DNA of 64,000 nt from Loxodes magnus (lineage: Eukaryota; Ciliophora; Karyorelictea; Loxodida; Loxodidae), in the NCBI GenBank assembly GCA_946699065.1, contig CAMPDV010000061.1:186001-250000 (forward strand), read 5' to 3'. This document shows positions 1-10,266 of the stretch, piece after piece. The position numbers and the translations under genes are program-made. How positions within the stretch are numbered: position 1 is the stretch's first letter; each line of letters starts with the position of its first letter. The notes under the pieces are model-generated. The model searched no databases and was not told where the DNA came from. It saw nothing but the letters and a program-made list of their open reading frames with translations.

Positions 1-95
1 GATGTTAGCCATTATTAGTTTCTTTCTGAAATATTTTGTTATTTTAGATCTGTAAAATTTATAGATATATTAAATTTAAATCTTAAATTAAAAAG

Positions 96-175
96 TGACA
101 GCGGTGGGATTTGAACCCACGCCCCGAAAGACTAGCACCTGAAGCTAGCGCCTTAGACCACTCGGCCACGCTGTC
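96..175 (-). tRNA. tRNA-Leu(CAG)
   Basis: This is a complete class II tRNA gene on the minus strand. The 7-bp acceptor stem (GACAGCG / CGCTGTC), the D-arm GGCCGAGTGG, a 5-bp anticodon stem CTAGC/GCTAG around the loop TTCAGGT (anticodon CAG, Leu), a variable arm of the class II type and the T-arm GGGTTCAAATCCC are all visible. CCA is not encoded. A run of five T follows the 3' end, as expected for RNA polymerase III termination. The tRNA is identical base for base to the copy at 15162-15241, in opposite orientation. Confidence 0.97.
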
Positions 176-757
176 TTATAATTACTATCTCATATCATTT
201 AAATATAGAAGATAAATAATTCCTATCTCCTTTAAAATTTGTCTTTATTACAAAACTTAGCAAAAATGAGAAAACTCTAAATTATATTAAAATGTTTTTA
301 AACTTTTTGTTCTAGGACTAAACAAATTAAATTAGGTACTTATTTAATATATTTTATCTAATTAGCAACCTATCTCTTTAAACTTTCTTACCTCTATCAA
401 AGTATTAATACATTCATTAACTACTTTAAAATAAAAAGCATTTATCTTTATGATCTTACATATTCTAATATGCTATTGAATTAAATCTCTTATAATTTTA
501 TCCTTTTTATTAATTTAATTTAAATAAAACAAATTAAGAGTTTAGTTTAATAATTAAGAGGATTATATAATCAATTTCTAGATATTTCAATTTTAAAGAG
601 AATAAAATCTAACAATATGTTTTCCCTTTTTTATATAGCTGATTACAAAATCCATATCTATACCTAAATCTTTTTCTTTTTTAAGTTATTTTCAGCTTCT
701 AATTTATAAACTAAACTTTACAATTATAATTTTTAATTATCAACTTGATTTAATAAA
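176..757. other. AT-rich intergenic stretch
   Basis: I see no RNA gene, repeat or convincing coding segment here. The sequence is very AT-rich and has no GA-rich codon texture in any frame. It separates the divergent tRNA-Leu gene and the small ORF at 758. Confidence 0.5.
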
Positions 758-1039
758 ATGATATACTTTCTAGTTAATAGTTTATAAGATAGATATAAAT
801 TAAAATTTGTGCTAGTTTGCTTAAAAAGGGAATTAATTTGAAATATAGATGATATAGTAGAAGACAAACAATTATTTTAAATATACGAAGATACAATCAA
901 AGCATTTTATATTTTGAATAAAATAATTATTTAATCTCTTGAAATGCTAGCAAAAGAAATAAATCAGGAAATTTAACTTAAGAATTTAAAATAAATGGAG
1001 TTAAGTTTAGAGACTTATGATGATATTATCTTCATTTGA
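758..1039 (+). CDS. small uncharacterised protein (93 aa), candidate
   Basis: I do not recognise this gene. Starting at ATG 758, the frame reads 93 codons to TGA at 1037-1039 and gives a Lys/Glu/Ile/Leu-rich, probably helical product. One stretch reads EDKQLFQIYEDTIKAFYIL, and the C-terminus reads SLETYDDIIFI. One internal TGA would be Trp (ELIWNIDD). The stop is ambiguous: if TGA 1037 is Trp, the same frame continues to another TGA at 1214-1216 (152 aa), but bases 1040-1090 are T-rich and look like untranslated DNA, so I prefer the shorter form. With this genetic code an open frame is expected by chance, so the call rests only on codon texture. Confidence 0.4.
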
Positions 1040-1216
1040 AACAAATTTTTATTATTTTTATTTAATTTTTAGGTATTTTAAGAAATAAAAGCTTTAGACA
1101 AAGTTATCTTTATATTAAGGTGAAAGTCAATTTTGAAAAATAAATTAAATATAATTTCTTACATATAAATAATCCATGTAGCTGATTTATAGTAATAGGA
1201 ATAGAATCAAATTTGA

Positions 1217-1683
1217 ATCTGGATGCTTAAATGCAATAAAATAAACTTAGAGATCTTTCTTTAAAATATCAAATTTGAATAAATATTATAATTATTTTTA
1301 TTATTGAAAGTTACTAGATATATATGAATTTTATTTGTAGCTAACACTTGATACTTGCTACTAATTCAAATTATTATATGGAAAATAAATAAATTAATAA
1401 TATATTTTTTTTACAGTTAGATCTTTGGTCTCGTTAATTTATATAAATTCTTAATTTTTTTATTTTTGTTGTTCTTCCAAATTATGTTGAAATTTTAGAT
1501 ATTTTTATATAGAAATAACTTAAAAAATTATTTTTAATTTTTAATTTGATAAATCTTTTTCTTCATTTAGTACCAAATTAAAATTGAGTAGTCTATTTTA
1601 TGCTAAATTAACAAATTTAGAATTAATATTTATAAATTAAAAGCATTTTAAAAATGTTATATATTAGCAACTATATATCATAC
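1217..1683. other. AT-rich intergenic stretch
   Basis: This stretch lies between the convergent 3' ends of the small ORF at 758 and the minus-strand glycosyltransferase. I see nothing in it beyond AT-rich low-complexity DNA. Confidence 0.45.
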
Positions 1684-3147
1684 TCATTTGTTTCTTTCTC
1701 CTTCAAGAGGTTTATTTTTTTCAAATGTTCTGCTTATAAAAATAGAATTCAAGTTTTTTAAAATTTAATCTCTAGCTTTTCATTTCAACTTTATATTTCT
1801 GAAATCGATGGTTTTTTCAATTAATGTTTTATAGCATATTTCATAACGCTCTGAATTATCAAATACTTATTAGCTAAAATCATCCATTAGTTTAAAGTGT
1901 AAAGTGCTGTTATCTCTGGAATGAGGATAGAACCAAATATTATTTCTTCGATAGCTATGATTTTTCTATCTTTTTTTTAATCCAATAACGTTGATGTTAT
2001 TATAACCTAACAACCAACTGATAATTATATCATCTGAAAAATAGCATTCATTCATTTCTGGTACTAGATCTCTTCGTGTTAGTGCTATGGCTAATTATAA
2101 ATCTAAATGGGATTTTTTATATACTATTCCTGCATATCCTTATAATACTTCAGTATAAACACACCTTCCTATTATTTCCTATCTAAAATACGTTGGCCAA
2201 CCAAAATTTGGCAGATTGAAATGTTTTAGTTTTAAATGTGAAGCTCCAATCGTACATTGAGGATTAAGTAATGAATAGTATACCAAAGTATCAATCAAAG
2301 CAGTTGTATAGGAAGCGTCATCATCAATGGCTATGAAAATATCATCATCTGTAGAACTAGCTAGATTTTATTAACCATATAGCATAGCTGCAACTATTTT
2401 AGTTATAGGGCCTATATCAACAGAAGTTGATAAAAACTAAATTTTAGGATACTTATAAATTAATTTTCTTGGAATACTATACGTATATTAGTTTCTATAT
2501 TTTCTAGGTATTGAAATGAAGACTTAAGATATAATATCTAAATTTAAAGAATCCAGGACATAGTGGATCAACTTTAACCGCTATGGGTTTGTAGTTAGTG
2601 TTAAATAAACTTTTTAGTTTTTTTTTAGTTTCTTTAGATTGAAATCTCGTTAAGTCTAATTTAACTAGTTTTGCTTCTTATTTTTCTTATTAATTCTATG
2701 ATATCTGGTGTCAAAAATTAAATCATCATTTGATCATAAGTAAGTGCTATTTAATGTGTCATTCAGATTAAATGCTCTCACTGTATATTCAACAAATTTT
2801 TCTAACCTTTATGTAAAATTTGCTTTTGAATACTTAGCAATGTAAGGGATTACATCATGTACTTCATTTGATATTCACACTTAGCATTTCTAGGGAACTA
2901 TATCACAAACACCTAGTTTAAATTTATAACTCACTTATTTATTGAACGAATAAGAATGATTTTTCAATTTAAACTACATAACTTAATCAGTACAGCATTT
3001 TACTTATATACTCTATACTGGTATTACTAAATTCCTCAATTATAAGAAAGTTTAGTTTTAGCTAAGAACTATAATTGAAAGCAAGTTTCCTTAATCCGAA
3101 AATGTAGAGTGGATCATAATTAGCAAAAAACAAATTTGCTACCACAT
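1684..3147 (-). CDS. DDD-motif glycosyltransferase-like protein
   Basis: A single intronless frame of 487 codons runs from ATG 3147 to TGA 1684-1686. An earlier TGA at 1780-1782 would give 455 aa. The N-terminus (MWQQICFLLIMIHSTFS) looks like a signal peptide or anchor, so a secretory-pathway or membrane location is likely. An upstream in-frame ATG at 3177 is possible. Landmarks in order are LTLTTNPQRL near residues 184-193, LSTSVDIGPITKI, a metal-binding-type DDD at 275-277 with Tyr 280 (FIAIDDDASY), LQGYAGIVYKK, CYFSDDIIIS with Asp 372-373, and a C-terminal RDNSTLHFKL. This order (TTxPxR, then lDxGPixK, DDDxxY, GYxGVxY and CxxSDDxxIS) is that of nucleotide-sugar glycosyltransferase-like proteins common in protists. 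The substrate is unknown. Two internal TGAs must be Trp (STYLWSND and QVWISNEV), and many TAA/TAG are Gln. Confidence 0.85.
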
Positions 3148-3177
3148 TTTATAAGAGTGACTAATGAAATGAAGCAT

Positions 3178-3785
3178 TTAATTTAATTTGAGAGAGATAT
3201 GTTTAATACTAAACTACTAAGAAATAAAATACTTTTTTCAATTAAATTTTACTATTAAATACTAAATACAGATTAGAGTAAGACAAATATTGTTTGGCAT
3301 TTGAAAATAAAAATAAACATTAGAAATAGAAGCCAGAGGCCTTATTATAATAATAGAGCCTGGCCTTTGTTTAAAAATAAAAAAGTGAAAAATACAGAAA
3401 CTTAAATAAGTTTTACCTAGTAAATTAGTTTTAAGATATAAGTGAACAAAATTTAAATAAAATCTGGCAGGTAAATCATTAACATTGAAAGACCTATATA
3501 GGATTAAAAATACCGAAAAATAAAAATTAATGAGTTCTAACTTTAAACAATAAGCATGAGTTAAATAATTTATTATGTGATCTAACTAATTATAACTCAT
3601 TAAAATTAACTTATAATGAAAATTAAATTTTTCTTAAAATAGAACCTTATTCGAGGTAAAAAGTCAACTATCCTTTAAAAAACACATCTTACCATATAAA
3701 ACGCTAAGGTAACACACATATCCACCAAGTTATTTGAAATGAAATATAAATAAAAGAATGCTAAAATTAAAATTCTAAAATAACT
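3178..3785. other. divergent intergenic region
   Basis: This region lies between the start of the minus-strand glycosyltransferase and the start of the plus-strand ORF at 3786, so it probably holds both promoters. No core promoter motif is recognisable. It contains one GC-rich inverted repeat at 3337-3361, listed separately. Confidence 0.5.
3337..3361. repeat. inverted repeat / hairpin
   Basis: AGGC at 3337-3340 pairs with GCCT at 3358-3361, and the inner TATTAT / ATAATA halves also pair, giving a nearly continuous stem with two mismatches. It stands out because its ends are GC-rich in an AT-rich spacer. The role is unknown. Confidence 0.4.
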
Positions 3786-5090
3786 ATGCAATTAGATTAT
3801 TTATAAGCATCTCTTAAAAATATTTCGGAGCTCATAAATAGGGTTTCTAAAAATGAAAATAATTGAGAAGATAAGAAAGTTCTAACTGATGAAATATTGT
3901 TTGGTATGATACTTTTTTTTAAGTGAAGGATATGCAGTCCAAAATATAATAGTTCTTATTCAACTATTTAATTTAAAAACTTTTTAAATAAGATTTTCCA
4001 GTTTTTTTTGTCTAGGAAAGAAATAAAATTAGATAAAGCTTAAACATTCCATTTTTCATTTTATAATCAACTAAAAATATATCCTTTATAACTATAAAAA
4101 TTGATAATATGAATATTTAGACAAACCAGGTAAATTTTAAATTTTAAACAGGCATATTCTATTTCATTCCAAAAATAGATATTAATCTTTCAACTCTTTA
4201 TGGAAAAAGACAAATGAAAGAAATAAATTCTTTTAGCGTATAAAAAGAACTTTTAGTCTAAAAGAAATACTTACTAACGATAATTATATTGCGACTTAAA
4301 TACTCAGATATATACAAATATTTTTAGCTTTAAGCAAAAAAAACAAAGGTAACTAGTTTCAGAATAATTATTAGAATGAATAAAAATTTATTAAAATTAA
4401 AGTTTCTTAAACTTTAATAATTCTATTTAACTAAGCAACTAGAAACTTTAATTTAGCTTTTAAAAATCTATAAGTCAAATCAATTTTAAAGTTAAAATTA
4501 TAAAAAAGCATAAAAAAATAAATTAAAGCTTGAAATAGTAGAAAATTGCTTTAATGGACTCTGAAAGTATAAATAGAGATCTGAAATTTAAAAATTAGGG
4601 TTAATGATTACTAAGATTTAAATAAATGCAAAATAAAAATTTTATTATTATAAGAAAAATAAAGGATGAAAGCAGACTAAAGATTGTAAAAAATAAATTT
4701 GAGGAATTTTAAATTATAAAGATAAAATTTTCTTTATAAACCTTAAATTATGAAAATTTACAACAAATAGAAGAAATTAGCAGACATAAAAAGAAAGCGA
4801 ATAGGGTTATAATATAGCTGAAATGCTTAAAATAAAATTATAATGAAATTAGTATTATTTACCTAGATTCATTTACAATAAACAAATTTATTAGATTTCA
4901 CTTCTTGTAAATTAATAAATCAAATCATTGTTATAAATCATCATAAGCAAATGAGAAGTTGGAAACTATAATTAATATGATTATTAAAAGTTATAAGATA
5001 TTATTAGAAACCAAGTTGACTAGAAAGGAATTTCCTTACTATGATGCTTTTCTTAAATAACGAACCAAGTTACAATAAATTTTGTTTATT
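3786..5090 (+). CDS. uncharacterised ORF with two tiny introns, candidate gene
   Basis: I do not recognise this gene. ATG 3786 opens a segment reading LQASLKNISELINRVSKNEN. Two GT-AG introns keep the frame coherent. One is at 3904-3923 (20 nt, phase 1) and the other at 4130-4151 (22 nt, phase 0). The third exon starts at 4152 and stays in one frame, with stretches such as LETKLTRKEFPYYDAFLKQ (around 5003-5055). Three internal TGAs would be Trp. No TGA stop is seen before 5145, and the frame is the same as that of the RING gene starting there. The end I give is therefore the point where codon texture fades, not a stop codon. The two may be separate genes or one long gene whose RING domain is internal. 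Confidence 0.45.
3904..3923 (+). other. 20-nt GT-AG intron
   Basis: The donor is GTATGATAC and the acceptor is TTTTAAG. Removing it joins G to TG and restores one frame across the ORF at 3786. Size and sites match the introns of the array at 6058-8176. Confidence 0.5.
4130..4151 (+). other. 22-nt GT-AG intron
   Basis: The intron runs from GTAAATTTT to TAAACAG. Its length is not a multiple of three, and removing it joins CAG to GCA in phase 0. The downstream frame then reads well for several hundred bases. Confidence 0.5.
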
Positions 5091-5144
5091 ATCATGTTAA
5101 TTAAATATAAGATTCAAATTTAATTAAGTTGGTTATTATATAAA

Positions 5145-8100
5145 ATGGATTCAGGGGTATGTTACTATTGCAAAAGTTAATTTAACCCTTAGAATAAAAT
5201 AAATAAAGTTCTTCCTTGCTAGCATATTTAGTGCTTAACTTGTTTATAGAATTAATATTAAATCAACGGGAGAGTTTAGTGTTTTAACTGCTCCTAAGTT
5301 TATGCTTTTAATCCTTAAGACTTTGTTACAAAAAGTGTGACTGAATAGTAAAACAAACAATAGAATCAAAATGAGCCTAATGAAACGCTATAAATTCTTC
5401 ATGATTGAAAAAAATAAGTTGTAGAAATGAAAAATGAGCTAGCTAATCATCAAAGTAAATTATTCATTAAGATAGCCGATATCTTGAAAAGGCTTTTCAG
5501 TTAAAGAGGTAATTAGTTTTAAAAAGAGTTATAAGAAATATCTGAAAATATAGACAAAGATATTAACTAATTGCAGAGCGCTTTGAAGTAAAATAACTAA
5601 ATAGTAGTCCTTAAATTCTAGGAGTTAAAAGCAAAATATAATCAAAATTATTTTTTACAGCTATAAGGAAACAAAAACTTAATAATGCAGTCTATTTCTA
5701 AAAATTCCGAAAAACTAAAAGAATTCATTCCCATTATTATAAACGAGCCTAATAAACTAAATCAAACTTAAGAAGTGCAAAAATAAAAAGAGCAATCAGA
5801 AATAATAAGTTTTATAAATTACGAAAACAATCACAATTTCTAAATTTTTATATAATCAGAAAAAGGAAAATAAGTAATGATAGAGGTTCAAAGTGAAAAC
5901 GAAATAAATCTAGTAAAATAAAAATTGCAAAAAAAGCTAGAAATAAATCCTGGTTTCTATTAACTAAAATATAATAATAAAATATTAGAGGATTAAGATG
6001 TTTTATCAGTGGTTGGAATTTAGAAAGAATCTGTTATCTAAATAGAGTTCATTAAATGTAAATTATATAATAATCCAGTCGGTAATTACTCTTTAATTTA
6101 TAGACAGTAAAATGATTTAGTCTTAGCATGTAAGGTTAATAATTAAAAGTGTGTAAGGAAAATAAAGCTTTTAGTTGGTAATTTTTTTGATTTTTATAGA
6201 AGGTACAAAGTAACAGTAAATAGGTTGTAAGTGAATAATTTTCAAAGGGAGTAATTTTAATTAAATATCAGAGAGTATATTTCTTAAATTTATCAGATTG
6301 TAAGATTTAATAGATTTAGAGTGTAAGAGTTTAAAATAAGGGCGTAAAAATATAAAAGCAACAGAATGTAAAATTTTAATTTTAGAGGGTAAAATATTAA
6401 ATTTTAAAGAGTGTAAGCTAAATAAATAAAAGAGAGTAAAACTCTTAAAAAATAATTAGAAGGTGAGTATTAATTAATTTTAGGAGGTATAAATGAAATT
6501 ATTATAGAGAGTAAGGAAATTGATATATAGATGGTATGCTCCATTAATATAAACAGAAAGTATTATTTTTTTAAATCAAAAGCTGGTAAAGGATTCATAT
6601 TCTAGCATGTAAGTTCTAAAATATTAAGTTTGTAAGATATTTAATAAATAATAGATTGTATGAATACTTAATGACAGAGATGCGTATGTTATAAAGTTTT
6701 AGATAGTAAGATAATTTCTAATAAAAGATTGTAAGATTTTTAATAGAAGCATGTAAAATAATAAAATAAAAGAAAGTAAATCATTTATTCAAATAGTCCG
6801 TAAGATAGCTAAAAATAAAGAAAGTAAGCAGTTAAAATAAATAGTTGGTAACATCTTTTATATGCAAGAGAGTAAGAAAATTAAGCTTTATAGGAGGTAT
6901 TAGAATTTACCTCCATAGCACGTAATTTTTAAACAATCAAAGTATGTAAGCAATGTAAAAGTGATTAGTGTGTAAAAATGTTATATTAAGAGAGTAAGTA
7001 AATGACATCATACAGAAAGTACAAATTTAATCCTAGAATGTATTTTAGTTAAATAACTAAGATAGTAAAATTATCTAAAATAGACGGTATTGATTTATTT
7101 TTACTTTAGAATGTAAATAATAAGTACTTAGAAGGTATACTTTTAATATTTTAGTTAGTAAAATATTGATAATTTATAGAAAGTAAAATATTGTAATTGG
7201 AACAGAATGTAAGAAATTTAATTCAAAGTCGGTAGGAAATTTAAAAATTTAGAGGGTAAAATCTAAGCTTCAAGGCGGTCAATATTTTAATATCTTAGGG
7301 AGTAAGTCATAATTAAATAGATGGTAAGTTAATTATTAATAGAACGTATAACTCAATAAATTATTAAGCATGTAAGAGAGATAATATTAATAGCCTGTAA
7401 GGATATATAAAATAAAGCTGGTATTTAATTTGAAATTAAGCGGGTGTAAATATATTTGAGAATGAATGTAAGTCATTTAATATTTAGATAATTAGATATT
7501 TTAATATAGTCTAAGGTAAGATGATTGACAAATAATCAGAATGTAAATTATATCAAAATTAAGTTGGTGAGCTTTTTAAATCCTTAAGCATGTAAGACTC
7601 AATTAAAAACCAGCAACAAGTAATTTCTAATACAAAAAAGTCGGTAACAAAATTATTTAGAGCGTAAAAAATATAAAAATAGCTTGTAAGATATAAAAAT
7701 TTAGCTGGTAAATTTATAAAATAGAGAGTAAAAATTGATATTATTAGTTTGTGAGAATTAATTAAGATGGTAAAAAAGACAAATGTAGAATGTTAAGACT
7801 TATATCAATTAGAAAGTAATATTTTAAATATTAAGAGGGTAATTTGAAGGCCTATCAAAAAAATTTAGATCGTATAGTTAATTATATTTAGCATGTGAGA
7901 ATTAAAAAAATATATAGAGAGTATATCAAATTAATATACACAAAGATTGTAAATATTTCAATCAGTTGGTTATATTAACTAGTCGTATAGAAGGTAAAAT
8001 ATTTTGTAAATTTAGAAGGTAAATTCTAATATTAGAGAGTAAAGTTTAATATAAAGGGAGCAAGAGTTTATTTACTTTATTAGAATGTATATTATGACAT

Positions 8101-8181
8101 ATTTAGAGTGTAAGTTTTAAAATTTCAGGAAGTAAGGCTTAAGGTATAAATAGAGAGTAAATTTATACTAAAACAGAGTGA
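5145..8181 (+). CDS. RING finger - coiled coil - ubiquitin-like protein with single-codon-exon tail
   Basis: This is a probable E3 ubiquitin ligase-type protein of about 397 aa after splicing. Exon 1 (5145-6057) encodes a C3HC4 RING finger (Cys6, Cys9, Cys25, His27, Cys30, Cys33, Cys46, Cys49), then a Gln/Lys-rich coiled coil at about residues 85-215. A ubiquitin-like domain follows at 232-304, with the ubiquitin hallmark GIQKESVIQI near its end (ubiquitin has NIQKESTLHL). One TGA at Trp (HDWKKQ) and many TAA/TAG as Gln are needed. From 6058 the gene breaks into 88 introns of mostly 17-25 nt, all in phase 1, separated by exons of nearly always 3 nt. The joined exons add residues 305-397, with segments such as FDTLFEGWKNQWQQ and SEIYEQKDPQNFEEERKQW. 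The stop is TGA 8179-8181, or possibly the in-frame TGA two codons earlier. The RING and Ubl calls are solid. The splicing model is inference from the pattern. Confidence 0.85.
5160..5291 (+). other. C3HC4 RING finger coding segment
   Basis: Residues 6-49 of the gene above have spacing C-x2-C-x15-C-x-H-x2-C-x2-C-x12-C-x2-C, which fits a zinc-binding RING. In the known family this domain recruits a ubiquitin-charged E2. It begins five residues after the ATG, so ATG 5145 is a natural start. Confidence 0.85.
5838..6057 (+). other. ubiquitin-like domain coding segment
   Basis: Residues 232-304 align with ubiquitin along the whole fold: NFQIFIQSEKGKQVMIEV corresponds to the first hairpin, a VKQKLQKKLEI helix follows, then QLKYNNKILED (ubiquitin QRLIFAGKQLED) and GIQKESVIQI. 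No C-terminal diGly is seen, so it is a fused Ubl rather than a processed ubiquitin. The segment ends at the first intron donor. Confidence 0.85.
6058..8176 (+). other. array of 88 tiny introns separated by single-codon exons
   Basis: The whole 2.1 kb parses as intron-exon-intron with no remainder. Introns 1-3 are 6058-6078, 6082-6103 and 6107-6126, with exons TCG, ACA and CAT between them. Donors are mostly GTAAG, GTAAA or GTATN, and acceptors are TAG, AAG or CAG. Of 87 internal exons, 82 are exactly 3 nt. The exceptions are 6 nt (6678-6683, 7510-7515, 7614-7619), 5 nt (7441-7445) and 7 nt (7461-7467), and the 5 and 7 together keep the frame. Intron lengths are about 15-30 nt, apart from one of 42 nt (7468-7509). 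One intron starts with GC (8060-8083). Introns are not copies of one another. Exon sequence is clearly richer in G and C than intron sequence. DNA-level excision of these segments would fit the pattern equally well, but the GTAAG donors favour splicing. Confidence 0.85.
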
Positions 8182-10266
8182 GATAACTTTAAAATACTAT
8201 AATTATAACTTTAACCTTGAAAAACACTCGTAAAAATTAAAAATTTTTAACTAAAATTATTTTGCTTTAAGCAACTTTATCTTTCAAGAGGCTTTTAACA
8301 GTTTGTTCGAGTAAATCATAAAATTATCATACATTTATCGGTATGAAAAATAAAGCATTTAGTTCAAGTAAATTAAGATATTATTAAGCTAGAACTAAAA
8401 TCAAATTACTATATAAAATATATTTGAATTTATAGTCAAAATATATATAAATTATCTAAGTTATAAATCCCGGCAAAAGTTGTATTTAAGAATCTCAGCT
8501 GTAAAAAAGGGATCCTTAACTAAAAGATATTTATTCAGTATAAAGGATATATAAAGAATAAATAAGCAATAAGGAATTTTAGAAATGAATAACTCACTTT
8601 ATTTTTGCAAAAAGCTACAATAATTTATTACATTCATATACACTTTCTATGAAAGTATTTTTTTATCTACAGTAATTTAAAGCTTTTAACTTTCTTAATG
8701 TTTTTAAATGTATAATAAATAATAACTAATTATGTTTAGAAAGAATAAAAATATATCCTTAAAAGAGAATAAAGAGAATAATTAAGCATTGAGGTTTTTC
8801 AACTAATAAGATAAAAAAATAAAAAAATGATTATAAAATAAAAGGTAAAGCTATATAAATAAAAATTAATAGACTAATTAAACAATTTATATAAGTACTT
8901 AACACAGAACCAAGAAACTATTATTTTAATTAAACTTATTTAAGTCCTTAGCAATAAAATTATATCAAGATAAAAATATTAAATTTTATAACTTAGAATG
9001 CTATATAGATTGCTTTGAAATAATAACTTCTTATTAACAATTAAATTTTTATTGCAAAATGAGCAGAACTCGGTATAAGCTAAAAGTTTTTTTTTTAAAG
9101 ATTTATCTAGAGATAAAGAATTTTCTGTGTTTTAGAGTTCTCAAATTTTCTTGAATATCTACTTTCACTTGAATTTTCGCAAGATTATAGTATTTTATAT
9201 TTTTATTAATCTCTATGATATAAATCGTGTTATGTCATTAGCCTATAATTCATTTACCCTTAAAATTTATATTAATATCTCTATTTTTCGTATTTTAAGG
9301 ATTTTAACAAATGCTAAATTTTTACTTATAAAATCTTAGATCTTTAATGATTTTTAATTTTTTTCTTTTTCCTTCTCTTTAATAGTTTTAATCTCTACTA
9401 TTTTCTACTTTTTGTTGAATTTAATATAATCTTCCTAACAAATCTTTTATAAATATATGGCTTTTTAAAAAATTTAAATCACAACTTGACTCCATTTAAA
9501 AATAAGAGCTTTTAAAAATAGTTTCTAAATTTCTTGGGAATCATTTTATTAGTGAATCGTTTTTTCATTCATTCATTCATTCATAAAATAAAAAATATTA
9601 ATATCCCTTTTTAACTTCTTTTTGGTATCTTAAAATATATTTGATATTAAACTCATTTTATTATTGCTTAAATATTTCTACTTTATCTAATTATGCTTTC
9701 TCTATTGTTATTATTTAAAGATTGAAAATATTGACCTTTATGTAGCCTTTGTTTATTTAAACTAGAATCTTATCAAATAATTTATATTTCTAAATCACCT
9801 AAAGTACCTTCTCGCTCATTTGTATATCCTTTGTCTTTATATTCTATTTACTTACATTTTTCCTTTCCATTAGCAAAATTAATATATTTATATAATCCAA
9901 AAATCATAAAAATTAGTATTGTAGATAGAGAGGGTTTATTAGAGATCTAAGTGATTATTTTAATATACATACATCAAAAAAGGGTCTATGATCACATATT
10001 ATTTTATTAGACTAAAATTATATAAAGGCAAAAAATACAAGCTCTATAAAACTCTTCTTATTTTAACTATTTTTAAATAAAGGTTCAAGCTGTGCATATT
10101 TATATAACAGGTTAAGAATCAGTCAATTCTAATTAATTAAGCAAGCTCCTTATTCCAATTTTTTATAAAGTCTAAAAATTATTGAAAAAAGAAGATTAGA
10201 TGTATATTTATTTCCTGCGACTTTATCATAAGATATTATATCTATTTTCCTTAATCTCTTTTGATT
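8182..10266. other. AT-rich region, no confident gene
   Basis: Both strands of 8240-8800 can be read as plausible-looking protein (a hydrophobic frame on minus, a Lys/Gln-rich frame from ATG 8343 on plus), which shows how little an open frame means under this code. I do not choose between them. A CATT microsatellite lies at 9566-9585. The 62-codon frame at 9151-9339 is hydrophobic, low-complexity and probably chance. Confidence 0.4.
9566..9585. repeat. (CATT)n microsatellite
   Basis: Five tandem CATT/ATTC tetranucleotides are visible in T-rich spacer DNA. Confidence 0.8.

Noticed and set aside
6058-8176. Interpretation of the repeated AGnnnGTA pattern as a degenerate DNA satellite or as CRISPR-like spacers.
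   Set aside because: Intervals vary from 18 to 33 bases, the segments between the motifs share no sequence, and the triplets join into a continuous sensible reading frame, which a satellite would not do.
8240-8800. Two overlapping candidate genes, one on each strand.
   Set aside because: Both strands give plausible-looking protein under a code without stops and neither shows a domain, so I could not support either.
9151-9339. A 62-codon plus-strand frame open under the standard code.
   Set aside because: Ile/Asn/Phe-rich low-complexity translation of AT-rich DNA with no domain and no supporting context.
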